Positions 11,534 to 22,995 of a stretch of 64,000 nt of DNA are shown here, piece after piece. The translations under genes and the position numbers were made by a program. Source of the DNA: Arion vulgaris. Taxonomy: Eukaryota; Mollusca; Gastropoda; Stylommatophora; Arionidae. Positions within the stretch are counted from its first letter, which is position 1. Each line of letters begins with the position of its first letter. The stretch covers positions 24,496,100-24,560,099 of the forward strand of contig CM036767.1 in NCBI GenBank assembly GCA_020796225.1. Direction: 5' to 3'. The notes beneath the pieces are model-generated. The model made no database searches, was not told the DNA's origin, and saw nothing but the letters and a program-made list of their open reading frames with translations.

Positions 11534-14257
11534 TTAAGGTAGAAGATTATATGGAAACAAATTTTTTTTCAATACCATGTTTTTTTTTCCTTTCTCTAAT
11601 TCATCTGTGACATATCCTAGTATATCAAATAATTAAAAGAAGCATATATGTACTCTGCTTTGAGAGGAATCAGTGTTTCTCTATACACACCCCCTTGAGG
11701 GATTTGCATAGCAACCAATGTTTACATTAGGTTACTATGTGAATACCTTCAGAACATAACAATTCTCAAGCTTAAAACTGCAAAATTATAATTATACTCT
11801 GGCAAACAAAAGTCCATATACACCGTGTTCTCAAGGGAAATCACTGATTTGCTACGAACATTCAAACTTGTCTGTCGACTAGACTTCGTTTTGAAAATTT
11901 CTACTAACATTGTGTATTTTCCCCAACATCATATCTATTTTATACTATATACGTGTTTATTATATGTGACAGTGGTTAGTAACATTTCTTTTGTTTATAA
12001 TGGGAAACAAGAAACAAAATAGAAAATCTGGTAAGCGTAAGTTTTGTGGAAACCTGTACACTAAATCAGATAAGCTAGAAATAAACAAACGTGATGCACC
12101 TGTTGTCGATAGTGAATACACTGAGCCTGTCTGCTCCTCTGTAAAGAAAATTAAAGTATTTGAAAGTGAAACACAGTGTGATCAAGACAACAAAGGACAT
12201 GGGTTTATCCTTATTGATGTAAAGCTGCTGTTCGAGTTTTTATGTAGTAACTTTAGATGTGAAAATGTCAGTACTCACTGACATGTGAGCTCGTGGAACA
12301 AACTCGAAATGGTTTTTGTCATGACATTAGAATGAAATGCTTGGAATGTGGAGAGTGGAATACCAATTTTAACACTTCTGATGGATCATCTACAGCTACT
12401 CACAAACTCAAAGAAGTAAATGTGAGAATGGTAGCATTTGTGCGCTCTATTGGGAGAGGTCATAGTGCTCTGCAGAATTTTTCAATGTATTTGAACTCAA
12501 GTCAACCCATGACAAGAAAAACCTACAGTAGAACTCTGCACAGAATCCATTCAGCGAGTAAGGACATTGCAATGGAAAGCATGAATGCTGCTGCAAAGGA
12601 AGTAAGAGAGCTCAAGACATCTGGCATGGTGAATGATACACCTACTGAGTCAAATGCCGCAGACTGTACAGTGTCATTAGATGGGTCCTGGCAACATCGG
12701 GGTCACGCAAGCCATCATGGAGTGGTGACTGCGATATCAGTGGACACTCAAAAGTGTGTTGATGCTGAAGTTCTTACAAATATTTGTAAATGGTGTCAGC
12801 ACTGGGAGGCAAAGAAGGAATCTGTGGACTATGAAAAGTGGAAGCTTACACACATCTGCAAAATAAACCATACTGGAAGTGCCGAGGCAGTTGGAGCCGT
12901 TCGTATATTTAGTTGGTCAGAACAAATGAGAAAGCTACGATATAAACAGTATTTGGGTGAAGGAGATTCTGCATCTTTCAAGAAAGTCCTGGAAACAAAG
13001 CCATATGGGAATTTAGAGGTTGAAAAGCTGGAGTGTGTTGGACACATTCAGAAAAGATGTGGGACACGATTGCGGAAGTTGAAAAATGAAAACAAACGAC
13101 TAAAGCTGGATGATAGAAAAGGTTTAGGGGGAATTGGGAGACTTACTGATAAAAAGATAGACACTCTTCAAAATTATTATGGCTTTGCAATTAGACAGAA
13201 TCCAGGAAATTTAGATAAAATGTTGTGCGACATAATGGCTGTTCTTCCTCATGTCGGTTCGACTGATGTAAACCCGAACCACGGCGGTTGCCCAAATGAT
13301 TCATGGTGCAAGTATAAGTTAAATCCCGGAAAATATAGACATGGACTACCACAGGCTGTCATGGATTTTATACAACCAGTTTTTACAGATTTAGCAAATG
13401 AGGATCTATTAAGGAAATGTTTGCACGGGAAGACACAAAATAGCAATGAAACACTGAACAAATTGGTATGGCAGCGATGTTCTAAAGAAGTGTATGTGGA
13501 AAGAGAGACAATAGAGGAGGCTGTATTTAGTGCAATATCATTTTAACGATGAGGCAGGATCAATAGTACATTTCTTTGAAAGATTAGGCTTTTTTTGATA
13601 CCACACTATGAGATTATCAACAAAACGTGACGAGCTGCGGATATCTGGATGTATCACCAAATTCCAGAAAAGACAAAAAAGAGGAGAAAGACTTTGAGAG
13701 CACTGCGAAAGGGATTCAGAGACACTACAGCAGCAATAGGAGACCTTTATTCAACCAGAGGTCATTCAACTACAAATAGTGTACTTTTTCAGTTTTTCTT
13801 CATTTTCTCAGAATTATGTTTTACCCCAAGTTGTGATCTTTAAAATAAGATAACTGCATCAGTCATTCAATTTGCTTGAAATTTGTAACAACCATCTATC
13901 ATAAACTATTGCAGGGGCTGACCTAGAATGGACAAAATTGAATTCACAGTTATTGTTTTATGACCATGAGGCACAAATATTGGACTTGATATTTTAAAAT
14001 TCATTTAAAAACCTTTGTCCCTGCCCTATCATACTACTTCAGGCCATCAATCTAGAAATAAACACCATAGTTATGCAAATTTAAAAAGATCTATAATTTA
14101 TGTACTGTGGCGGCCATATTGGATAGCTAATTTGCATAATTAATTATTTAAGATTTTTTTTTTATTGTTAAGTCCATACTTATAGTATACACTTGAAATT
14201 TTGATTCTGTGATGAAAATTAGAGTTTTTGACCCTACCATGTACCCTTCTACCTTAA
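11534..14257 (+). mobile_element. Mutator-like DNA transposon with inverted ends
   Basis: The ends are inverted copies: 11534-11554 begins TTAAGGTAGAAG and 14237-14257 is its reverse complement, 18 of 21 positions matching by hand. Between them is a broken Mutator-like transposase and about 450 bp of AT-rich flank on each side. The element is much more AT-rich than the GC-rich DNA flanking it (10100-11530 and 14260-14640), which suggests it landed inside one GC-rich unit. No exact target-site duplication was found; Mutator elements usually make 8-11 bp ones. Confidence 0.7.
12000..13780 (+). pseudogene. Mutator-like (MULE) transposase, frameshifted
   Basis: The N-terminus MGNKKQNRKSGKRKFCGNLY at 12000-12281 is one frame. 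The core at 12263-13546 (about 417 residues from 12293) is another. The C-terminal basic block at about 13640-13780 is a third. The core carries a CxxC pair (C16, C19 counted from 12293), SLDGSWQHRGHASHHGVV (first acidic residue D130), a CKWC finger (165-168), LGEGDSASFKK (D225), CVGHIQKRCGTRLRKLK and NETLNKLVW (candidate third acidic residue E386). These match the Mutator-like transposase domain found in many invertebrate genomes. At least three frameshifts make it inactive. Confidence 0.8.
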
Positions 14258-14640
14258 TAGCAGACTGTTCCTTGTTTGCTGGGAACCTGGCCTGCTTCGT
14301 TGCGTGAGTTGGCGGAGAGGCACGTTCAGCCGTTAGAGACTATGCACCCAATTTGTTACCACTGTTTTGTTAGCGGACGCTCCTACGCTGCTGTTCGTAT
14401 TTTTTTAACTTGGGCAAATTTTAGCGGTCATCGACTAGGAGATGCGTGCATTGTTCATGGATTTTCGGCCCCTGCATTGCTTTTCCGTGCTTGCACTACC
14501 TGTAGTTCTCCTCGATCCCTGCCCCCCCCCTTATCCAGACCGGAACCATAGTCTGTTTCCAGGGTCACCACGTGGAGGTAGGGGACATGGTCTTGGTTAG
14601 AGCGCCCTCGTAACTATGGCACATGTTGCCGTCATGAGCC
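14258..14640. other. GC-rich segment without a recognised gene
   Basis: This 380-bp stretch is GC-rich like the DNA on the far side of the Mutator-like element and unlike its AT-rich neighbours. It includes a C9 run near 14522. It is most simply the continuation of the GC-rich LINE A 5' flank after the insertion, but no repeat unit shared with 10130-11445 was seen by eye. Confidence 0.3.
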
Positions 14641-15500
14641 TTTGACCCCTTTAGTTGATTTTAGTAGGTCGGCAGAGCTATTGTCTGGGCCTGGTGTTTT
14701 GTTAGATGAAGCTATATTTATGGAATTTCTAATCTCTGAAAGTGTTATACTTGGTTCTAGCTCTGTATTTATGTTTACTGTGTTTTCTTGTGTGTTGAAT
14801 TGGTCCTCTTGTTGTAGATTGGGGAGTTTGTTAAAGTATTGCCACCATCTGTTCATAATAATTATTGGTTCATTTAGTACATTTCCATTTTCATCATTAA
14901 TAATTTCAGTTGGATCATATTGTTCTTTTCTATACCTTATGGTTTTAATTTTCTTGTAGAACTTTCTCATTGAACTATTGTAGTCTGAATTCAATATTTC
15001 CCCTTAATTTTGCCATGATTGTATTTTAGCCTTCTTTATAACCTCTTGACTTCCTTTCTTGCTGTTCTATATTCAGTAAGGTCATTTGTTGTTTGCTTTT
15101 TGTCCATGTGTTGTATCTCTTTTTTTTTTCTCCTTTACTGCTATTTCTACTTCGTCATTTCACCAAGTTGTAATTATTTTTTTTTGGTCTCCTGCCTCTG
15201 TATTTTACTGTTTCACATGTTTCTTTGACTTCTTCTATACTGTCCATTCTTTTTTTACTGATTTGCTTGCTTTAGGTAGTCTAGCAAAATCATCAGTGAT
15301 TCTTTGGAGATGTGACTTTTGTTTGTTGACATCTGTTAGTTTATTGACTGATTATTTCTTTTGTGATCTTGTGCTGCCCTCTAGTACTCTTCTTCTTTGT
15401 TCTAATAGTCATAACTACTGCTTTGTGGTCAGTGTCTATAAGTTTGGTATGGCCCTTGCATCTATCACATACCTTATTCTTAACCACAGTGACACAGTAG
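14640..15500 (-). mobile_element. LINE fragment: endonuclease end and EN-RT linker
   Basis: On the minus strand, DHKAVVMTIRTKKKST-like residues near 15380-15440 resemble the SDH end of an APE endonuclease. Downstream, 14994-14632 is open for 120 codons with MRKFYKKIKTIRYRKEQYDP, RWWQYFNKL and KTPGPDNSSADLLKSTKG, the linker and first RT motif of RTE-like LINEs. Several frameshifts occur. The piece ends abruptly at about 14640. Confidence 0.65.
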
Positions 15501-16989
15501 AATCAGAGACAAACCACCTCATTGAAATGGAGATAAAAACTTGGACAAACCACACCACACAGATGTTATCTGCTGAGTAGAGAAAAAAATGTGCTAATCA
15601 GCACCTTTTGGGCACAGTGATCTTTGGAATGTTGAGATGATTGCTGCATTGGAGGATGAAGTATGCATGGAATTGCCAATGTGCAAGGATGCCGATTGAA
15701 ATACTGACTTGATAGATTTACAATAAACTTATCTACTTTCCTGTCTTATAGATTTATAATTTCCCTTTCTTTCACAGACACTAAATCCGTTCTGTTTTCC
15801 TTATTCTGTAGAATATTCCTGCAAATATTAAAATAAAGATTATGAAAGATGTCTAGAATCATTGTTGTGACTTTCGTAACCTAGGTTACAAAGGTTTGTT
15901 GCCATATACTTACTGCCATTATGCTCGCCTTCATCATGTATTCACTCTGTTTTCTTCCCTTATAATTTAATGCCAGTTTCTGATGAAATACACAGTAGGT
16001 TAGCACTGTGTTTAATCAATCTCATACATGTATATAAGCAGTTTTCATTGTTGTATAGTTGACTGTTTCCAAAATTCTTTGATTGTTAGGAATCTTCAAT
16101 ATACACAAAAATAAAACAAGGAATCTCGGGAGAAATACCAACACTGAAATAACAAGAAATTTGTATTGGTTTTTCATTTATACAGTTACCATATTGACCT
16201 GAAGATATAGAGTTAGCCACTTATAACTAGCCCACCTCAAGTATGTTTTTGCAACAAAATATACTATATTAAAATACAGTGAAACAGTTTTAAACTGGCA
16301 AGTTTCTATACATGCACTATGAGAGAATGCATTAGCTAGTACAACAGTAGTACTATGGCTTGACAAAGGCTGGTTTTATGTTGCTCACCTGTGTAGTATG
16401 ACCTCACACATGATATGACCGTACAGTTTTTCAAGTGTTCAACATGAATTAAAAAATCATTTTGAGTATACCATGATGTAACTACCGACCACATTATTTT
16501 AACTCTGTCATCTTTCTCATTTTCTTCTTCATCTTCGGTAGTGATATTGGAAGTTGATTTGGATATAGTCTTTCAACAGTATGTCATCTTCACTTTCTTC
16601 CATGTTATTAGAAGCACAGCATTTATTCTCATAGCAATGATTGATTAATATGATCAACTTTGCACTCTGATGAATAGTCATGTGTGCTTCTATCTATTTC
16701 TTACTCTGGAAGATCTCAGGTGCACAAACTCTGTAGCATCGGCGAGGGTCCACAATGTAATTTTGAAGATGGTAAAAATATTTGTATGCAACACACGGGC
16801 TGGTGAAACATTGACTTTTTCAGATATCTTAATATATAGGACTAGATCAGATAGACAAGAAATGGTTAAAGACATTCAGGGAACATTGCATACCATCTTG
16901 CTTTGGTGCAGGGTCTCATTCTCAGGTCAAACACGAGAAGGCAAGCATGTTTTGGTGCTCTTTGAATAATTCCAGTCAGGTCTGACCTA
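15501..16989. other. No gene recognised
   Basis: AT-rich DNA. A short minus-strand acidic stretch near 16500-16620 (NNMEESEDDILLKDY) is the only protein-like piece and cannot be assigned. Confidence 0.4.
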
Positions 16990-17540
16990 CCCAAAGTCAT
17001 CTTTGATGGACAGGCTATTTGAGCGACGTGACAGGCTGCGTGATCATAGTCTATCTTTCAAACATCATGTTGAACAAACGATAAAACGTTGCAATCATGG
17101 TCTTGTAGCTCTCAAGGTTATGGTACTCCCACACATTGAGTAGAGACTACTTGTCCTTCTGTTTCATCAACTGGTTATGCCCGTGGCATCCTCACAATGT
17201 GAACAACTCGGAACATATTCGAAATGAAGGCATGCGTATAGACCTTGGCTGCACAATAAATAATCCCATTGTAGAGACGAGATATATGCTTGTCCTGTCA
17301 CTACGCAACCGTCAAACAATCGCCCAAAATTGAGCGATATATGCGGTTTACTGTACATAAGAGACATCCACTTCACAAGAACACGGCAGCTAGAAGAATG
17401 CTGTCGGAAAAATACTGTCAGCAATTCAAAAATATTTGGAATGAAACATGTACAGAGGTATTGGGAAAAAAGGAACGGAATCATAAAGCATCGATAACAC
17501 CAGAAACTCAAAGGAATAGAAGAAAGAAAAAAAGCAGATT
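16990..17540 (+). mobile_element. LINE family J RT-C fragment
   Basis: The + strand carries RRDRLRDHSLSFKHHVEQTI and KRCNHGLVALKVM (post-RT thumb), then RNEGMRIDLGCTI and RNRQTIAQ in shifted frames and a C-terminal block open from 17290 to 17547. The same IRNEGMR-x-LGCT motif occurs in the minus-strand family J copy at about 25400. Truncated and frameshifted. Confidence 0.65.
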
Positions 17541-17639
17541 TAAATAATAGCAAAAATAAACTAAACACTTTATCGAAGGTTACAATCCCATGATTAAACA
17601 TTCATAAAGAAAAGACCATGAGAATTAACCAAGCAAACG

Positions 17640-18445
17640 ACAATCCGATATTCTTGTGTGAAATCCCACTGGAAGGGGTACAGTCATAGACATATATGGA
17701 CAGCAACGTAGATCAAGAAGATGGAACAGATAGAGATGTCAAAATAAGAATACAGAAGGCAAGAAGAGCCTTCATCACACTAGGAAAACTAAAGAAATCA
17801 AATCTAGAACCGATGCCATCAAGGGAAGCAACAAATAGTACCACTGCGACCTACAAGGTTTGTCGTAAGAGGCGACTAAGGTAGGAACCTATGGAAGCTA
17901 CCCTAGTAAATAAAAAGCCTTGCAGAAATCGAATGTGATGGCCTACTTGTAGGCGCATAACTGGCACAAAGTACAACACTCTTAATCTCAGATCACATAC
18001 AGATCACACAGAGTGGTTAACAAGTGGTCGATATGGAGCGTTCAAAGAAGAAAAATCTAGAACCAAAATTAGAGTATTTAACTTCAATTTTAAAACAGTA
18101 TTGGTCAGAAACACGGATAACGACTCAAATTTAAAAAATCATAAATTGCAAACATTCATAAACTGGTGTCTGCTCAGAATAGACAGACTGAGATGATATG
18201 AATGGGTCCAAAAAATGAGGTGCTTATGTAAAGAACAAGACAGATCTCAGTGAACCATGATGTTAAAAAACAGACACTGGATATACACCTTTGAGAAAAT
18301 CCGTGGGGAATATAACAAGAGGACCCTTCCTGAAATCCACAGGAAAAGCGAGAGGGAGGCCTAGAAATACATGTAGAAGAGATTTGGAAGCAGCGATTAA
18401 CAATATACAGAAGAATATGGGAATTCCCAGTGTGCCATGACGTCG
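17640..18445 (+). mobile_element. RTE-like LINE R, split by a repeat S insertion
   Basis: The left part (17640-17811) encodes SNVDQEDGTDRDVKIRIQKA and RRAFITLGKL. The right part (18053-18445) encodes KTKIRVFNFN-like, KLQTFINWCLLRIDRL and, further on, a GRPRNTCRRDLEAAI block, the usual LINE C-terminus. The same order of motifs is seen uninterrupted at 24497-25175. The 12-bp duplication AAATCTAGAACC lies on both sides of the inserted repeat. Confidence 0.7.
17812..18052 (+). mobile_element. Repeat S, copy 1, with 12-bp target duplication
   Basis: A 241-bp non-coding insertion flanked by exact AAATCTAGAACC (17800-17811 and 18053-18064). It contains the landmarks GTCGTAAGAGGCGACTAA, CTAGTAAATAAAAAGC, AGATCACACAGAGTGG and GGAGCGTTCAAAG and ends in a GAA tail. 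The size, tail and duplication indicate LINE-mailed retrotransposition, so it is a SINE or a 5'-truncated LINE 3' UTR. Other copies lie at 30130-30450 (minus) and 31565-31800 (plus). Confidence 0.8.
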
Positions 18446-18565
18446 ATCACATAACAGAACAGCTACAGGTCTCTGTGGTTAAGCCCTTGCCTTCCATTCC
18501 GAAGGTCGTGGGTTCGAATCTTGCTCACAGACTCAGTTTTTCTAGAGATCCCTAGGATTGTTGCC

Positions 18566-19445
18566 AAACACGTAATTACAAAGTACTGTAGTTTTACAAA
18601 TTACAAAACAATGACAAAATACAGCAACGTTTCGACCAACAAGGCCTTTATCAAGCAAGCGAACAAACAGGAGTGACAAATTAAAATGAAACACAAATGG
18701 ACGACCAAATACAAACGTATCTAAGGAAAATCTGGAATAAAACGAATAACGAAATAAATGTAACACAAAAACACACATAAAAACTAGAAATAGAACGGAA
18801 AAGAAACAATGAAACATCTAGTAAATATATAACTTGAATACATGCAACATATACATATAGATTACAAAGCATGGGAAGAGAAAGTACTAAGAAGCATAAG
18901 AATGTAATACGTTGAGCCCGCGTGGTCGCAAGGTACCATACAAAGAAATCCACGCGGGCTCAACGTATTACATTCTTATGTTTCTTAGTACTTTCTCTTC
19001 CCATGCTTTGTAATCTATATGGGTATATGTTGCATGTATTCATGTTATATTCCATTCTTATGCTTCTTAGTACTTTTTCTTCCCATGCTTTGTAATCTAT
19101 ATGGGTATATGTTGCATGTATTCCAGTTATATATTTACTAGATGTTTCATTGTTTCTTTTCCTTTCTATTTCTAGTTTTTATGTGTGTTTTTTTGTGTTA
19201 CATTTATTTCGTTATTCGTTTTTATTCCAGATTTTCCTTAGATACGTTTGTATTTGGTCGTCCATTTGTGTTTCATTTTAATTTGTCACTCCTGTTTGTT
19301 CGTTTGCTTGATAAAGGCCTTGTTGGTCGAAACGTTGCTGTATTTTGTCATTGTTTTGTAATTTGTAAAACTACAGTACTTTGTAATTACGTGTTTTGCC
19401 AATCAAATAGTTTTACTGCAGTTCCATATATATATACTGAATATT
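18566..19445. mobile_element. Inverted Penelope-like 3'-end dimer inserted in the SINE
   Basis: Flanked by TAGGATTGTTGCC on both sides (18553-18565 and 19446-19458). The left arm (18566 to about 18937) is the reverse complement of the right arm (about 18951-19397). The arms meet around the end of a Penelope-like coding region (the GLNALHSY segment seen intact at 26492-26761). Each arm carries the PLE 3' UTR with its GATAAAGGCC / GGTCGAAACG block. The right arm has a ~90-bp internal tandem duplication (about 18963-19135). Frames through the arms are UTR translations. Confidence 0.8.
19307..19340 (+). ncRNA. Hammerhead-ribozyme-like motif in PLE 3' region
   Basis: The sequence TTGATAA, then GGCC...GGTC as a short stem, then GAAAC reproduces the order of a hammerhead core (CUGANGA, stem II, GAAA). 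Penelope-like elements are known to carry hammerhead motifs in their terminal repeats. Here the first core box deviates (UUGAUAA), so cleavage activity is doubtful. Equivalent motifs are at about 18622-18657 (minus), 25898-25930 (minus), 26359-26390 (plus) and, degraded, 32748-32784 (plus). Confidence 0.45.
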
Positions 19446-19600
19446 TAGGATTGTTGCCTGAGTTCGTGATTTGCGCAATATTTTCGGCAGATGGCGCGCC
19501 ATTTCTGCGGAGAGGGGCGAGCCATATGCGATAAAACCCGGTGCAATGAAGTCAATCCTTCAACTTTAGACTATTTAGAAGAGTTGCAGGCATCTGCAGG

Positions 19601-20539
19601 AGATAGCTAAAGATAGAAAGACTTGGTATAAGTGTGTTGAAGGGCTATGACCTAATCGGGGTTAAAAACAATGAGAGAAACTGACGAGACAGTGAAACAA
19701 TACTGAAAAGAAAGTTTCACGGACCTCTGTGTGAGTTACCAAATACTGAAGTTTAAACAAGAGACAGACTTGAATATACACATTATTTCAAGTGAACGAA
19801 AGGATGGAATGATACTGCTTGTGCGGCAGATTCGACTTGTTTAGTTTGGATGAGAGCACTGACTTGGCTCTATATGTTGTTTCCGGGGTAGCGAAGAATA
19901 GAACTAATCGCATGTCGTGAAAAGTCAATAACAACGAATAGTAACTCTAACTATGTGTCTTCTCCAATCACATTTGGACTATTTTGGGTCCATTTTGCAA
20001 AAGCTTACTTCTGGATCTCCAGACCTCAACCATCTGTATGATTCATGTTTGTCGGCGTACATGCATTATGGATCTGGATGGCAACTATGGATGGATTTCA
20101 TATATATCAATCTCTACATCTGTACATACACACTTAAGTATTAATACGTCTCTCTGTATTTTGTCTATATCATTTATTCTTCCCCCACCCGCCTACCCGT
20201 CCTTTCTATTTTCATTTGTTTACATATTCCACTAATTTAGTCTATGTATAAATGATGCCTATTGTATCTTATGCTATCTCGTTCCGTTTGCGACAATATT
20301 GACTCGGGCGAGGTAGCTGTTTGCAACTATCTCTTTGCTAATTTGAACGAGCCCAATTTTCAAAACTAACTCGTATTACTGCCTATTCGGTAGTCATTTC
20401 CTAATTGTGTCTCTCTCCGACAAAGTCATCCCAGAGAGCTCAAAAGAAACGACTGAGACATATATGTTATGTGGATGAGAAATCTGCTGTCGAACACATA
20501 TCCACTAATGGTTTCAAATAATTGTTAGTGAAGCTAAGG
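19601..20539. other. No gene recognised
   Basis: Moderately AT-rich sequence between the SINE and LINE B. No convincing coding block, inverted end or RNA gene was seen. Confidence 0.4.
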
Positions 20540-22375
20540 GTGATTTATTGGAGGTTTTCTTAACCCTTAATAAAAGATCAATATTTATCCTAATACCTAA
20601 AAAGGGAGACACCAACTTATGTACATACTATAGAACATTTACATTGATTAGCCACGCAAGTAAAATCTTATTAAAAATTATTATGGGAAGACTGTATAGG
20701 AAAATGGAAGAAAATATCAACATAACACAAGCGGGTTTAGACGGAACAGAGGTACATGTGACCATATATTTAACATGAGAACAATCATAGAAAAATCTAG
20801 AGAGTATAATCACGACCGACTCTATTACCCTATATTATGTATAAAATTAAACTAAAATAGTATGTGAGAGCAACAACTATAGCTACTCATCAGAAAACAT
20901 CGTCTGTAATACACACATGCATCCAGCAACAAGTTTCTAACATCTGCAAGATGTATTGTCTAGATCAGTTTCAATAGTACAGCAATAGTTAGTCTGTGAG
21001 AATACACTGCCTCAGCCTATGACGTATTGTGGCAATATGGCCGCCAGTTCTGAGGCCATTATAGAGTTGGTCGTGTTATAATGTAGATCTATACTCAAGT
21101 TTTATTGACTACTCAAAGGCATTTGATTGTGTAGAACATCAGGAATTGTGGAAAATAATGGGCGAAATGAGATATCCATTACATTTAATACAGATCATAA
21201 AAGAACTTTATAGCGATCACATTTCGGTTGTAAGAACATGTGATGATACATCAGATTGGTTTGACATAAGGCAGGAGTCAGACAAGACTGCATTTTGTCG
21301 CCTTGACTGTTTAACATATATACAGAAAACATCATGAGGAATGTTACAGAAGATAGCGAAAAGAACAATACGATCCTTTTATAATCGGAGGAAGAGAAAT
21401 ACCTGAACTACGATATGCTGATGATACAGTGTTATTGTCAACATCACCAAAAGGATTGAGAAATTATTAGGGAAAGTGAAAGATAAAAGCGAAAGACAAA
21501 ATCTTTATTTTAATGGGGTAAAAACAAAAATAAGGACAACAGATAAAACGAACATGAGAAAAGATATTTTTATCAACTGAGAGAAAGTAGAAAATGTGAA
21601 CAGTTTTGAATATCTTGGTTCACTGCTAACAACAGATGGAAATGGGATGAAAGAAATTAAAAGAAGAACATGACGGCAGAACACGTCTTGCAAGACTGTC
21701 AACGTTTAGCAGGTACAAGGAAAGAGTACTGGCCACAACACACAGAGCTTCACGAAAAGCTGTACGGAGAAACGGAGTCCCAAAAACAACAGTAAAATTC
21801 ATGATAAAAATTGGTTCATCAGTCTAGGCCGGGAACGCAAAGGAAGGAAAAAGAAGAACAAACGGCTTTACAAAAAATTAAACAACTAAAAACAGTATGG
21901 AACGGAATTGATAAGAAAACAAAGATCAGAATACTAAGAGCATGCATATTCCCAGTGGCAACGTATGGGTGTAAAGCATGGACATTTAATAAAACAGTGG
22001 GAAAACATATATGTGCTTTATAATATATGTGTTACAGACGAGTCCTCCGTATATCTTGGACAGAGAAGAGAACAAATAGATCTATCCAGAAAAACTCAAA
22101 ATCAAAGAAAGCTGGCTGATGCTACAATTAAGAAAGAGAAAATTAAGATATTTTGGACTTATAAAAAGACATGAAGGGCTGGAGAAGACCATCATGGAAG
22201 GAGGCATACCAGCAAAGAGAAGAAGAGGAAGACCACGGAGAAGATGGATTCAGGATGTATATGATGGTTTTAGCATAACGGCTGCAGAGGCAGGATTTCT
22301 GGCCTATGAGAGAGAGTAGTAATTCCGGAGGACTGTTGGGGTGGCAAAGTTCTACTTAGGACAAGCTATTTGATG
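20540..22375 (+). mobile_element. LINE family B, RT to 3' end, with insertions
   Basis: RT motif 1 IPKKGDTNLCTYYRTFTLIS (20590), RRKMEE and TQAG at 20700-20740, motif A YSKAFDCVEHQELWKIMGEM (21105-21165), motif C RYADDTVLLSTSPKG (21413), FEYLGSLLTTDGNG (21607), ACIFPVATYGCKAW (21940), then the GRPRRRWIQDVYDG terminus (22225). It ends with TTTGATGATGATT, a GAT tail. About 250 bp of unrelated DNA (about 20830-21085) and a LINE A fragment (21671-21848) interrupt it. Frameshifts and the interruptions make it inactive. Confidence 0.85.
21671..21848 (+). mobile_element. LINE A 3' fragment with 12-bp target duplication
   Basis: A 178-bp 5'-truncated LINE A end, encoding TAEHVLQDCQRLAGTRKEYW and HEKLYGETESQ and the terminal TTCATCAGTCTAGGC block. 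It is flanked by AAAAGAAGAACA (21659-21670 and 21849-21860). The family B protein frame resumes on the far side (IKRRT to the KIKQLKTVW segment), confirming a clean insertion into a GAA-rich site. Confidence 0.85.
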
Positions 22376-22429
22376 ATGATTTCATAACCCAACTATTTCC
22401 AACCAAGAACTTCTTACACAGTGTCAGCA

Positions 22430-22690
22430 GAAGAATGTGAATACCATCATACAAAAGAAACTATGGATTGGATATGTGTTACGCATGGAGGCTTATTCTG
22501 TCACGAAAACTACACTGAGATTGACACCGAACGGTAAACGAAAAGTGGATGAACCCAAACCTCATGGGAGAGAACAGTAGAACATGAAATAAAAGAAATG
22601 AATCATAGCTGGAACACAAAGCGTACTTTTGTTGTTGCCCTAAGTGCCAATGGTGTCAGAGACGAGAGAGAGAGAGAGATAACACAAGTA
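22430..22690 (+). mobile_element. RTE-like LINE 3' end with (GA)n tail
   Basis: Encodes NTIIQKKLWIGYVLRMEAYS and LRLTPNGKRKVDEP, the WIGHVLRM and G-K-R-K blocks of LINE C-termini. The tail is a GA dinucleotide run at about 22661-22679. Stops are present. A related minus-strand end lies at 59570-59840. Confidence 0.6.
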
Positions 22691-22769
22691 CGGGGTGATA
22701 AATTACTACACCAATTCTGACAGTTTCATAAGAGTAGGAACTACCAGCAAGTCTTTCGTAATTTATACA

Positions 22770-22995
22770 ACTCGCAGCATCATCATAAAAGTTTGTCCTG
22801 AGCAGAACTTTGCCACCTAAACAGTCTTTCGGAATTTCTCCCTCTCATTGGCCAGATGCCCTGCCACTGCGGCAGTCATGCTCAAACCATCATTTACATC
22901 CTGAATCCATCTTCTCCGTGGTCTTCCTCTTCTTCTCTTTGCCGGGATGCCTCCTTCCATGCTGGTCTTTACAACTTCTACACAACTCCACAGGC
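22770..22995 (-). mobile_element. LINE family B 3' end, opposite orientation
   Basis: The minus strand reproduces the end of the family B copy about 400 bp away: GGIPAKRRRGRPRRRWIQDV, then TAAVAGHLANERE, and the AAGTTCTGCTC and GATGATG end. The two ends face each other as an inverted pair (22130-22375 and 22770-22995). Confidence 0.7.

Larger units (their letters stand above)
18468..19600 (+). repeat. tRNA-derived SINE, copy 1, interrupted
   Basis: The tRNA-like head (18468-18525) has a GTGGTTAAGCCC A-box region and the B box GGTTCGAATC at 18511. The body is cut at 18565 and resumes at 19459 with TGAGTTCGTG, then GGCAGATGGCGCGCCATTTC, ending near AATGAAGTCAATCCTT at 19548. The two parts join exactly as in the uninterrupted copy at 38589-38827. 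The intervening 880 bp is an inverted Penelope-like insertion. Confidence 0.8.

Noticed and set aside
11525..14266. A 9-bp target duplication for the Mutator-like element
   Set aside because: The flanks GAGCGAGTC and TAGCAGACT are only loosely alike, so no duplication is claimed.
17860..17885. Ribosomal RNA fragment suggested by GTCGTAAGAGGCGACTAA
   Set aside because: Neighbouring sequence has no rRNA landmarks and the motif recurs only inside repeat S.
18542..19534. Frames rich in Phe and Cys at 18542-18953 and 19142-19534
   Set aside because: They lie in the Penelope-like 3' UTR arms and are the same non-coding DNA read on opposite strands.
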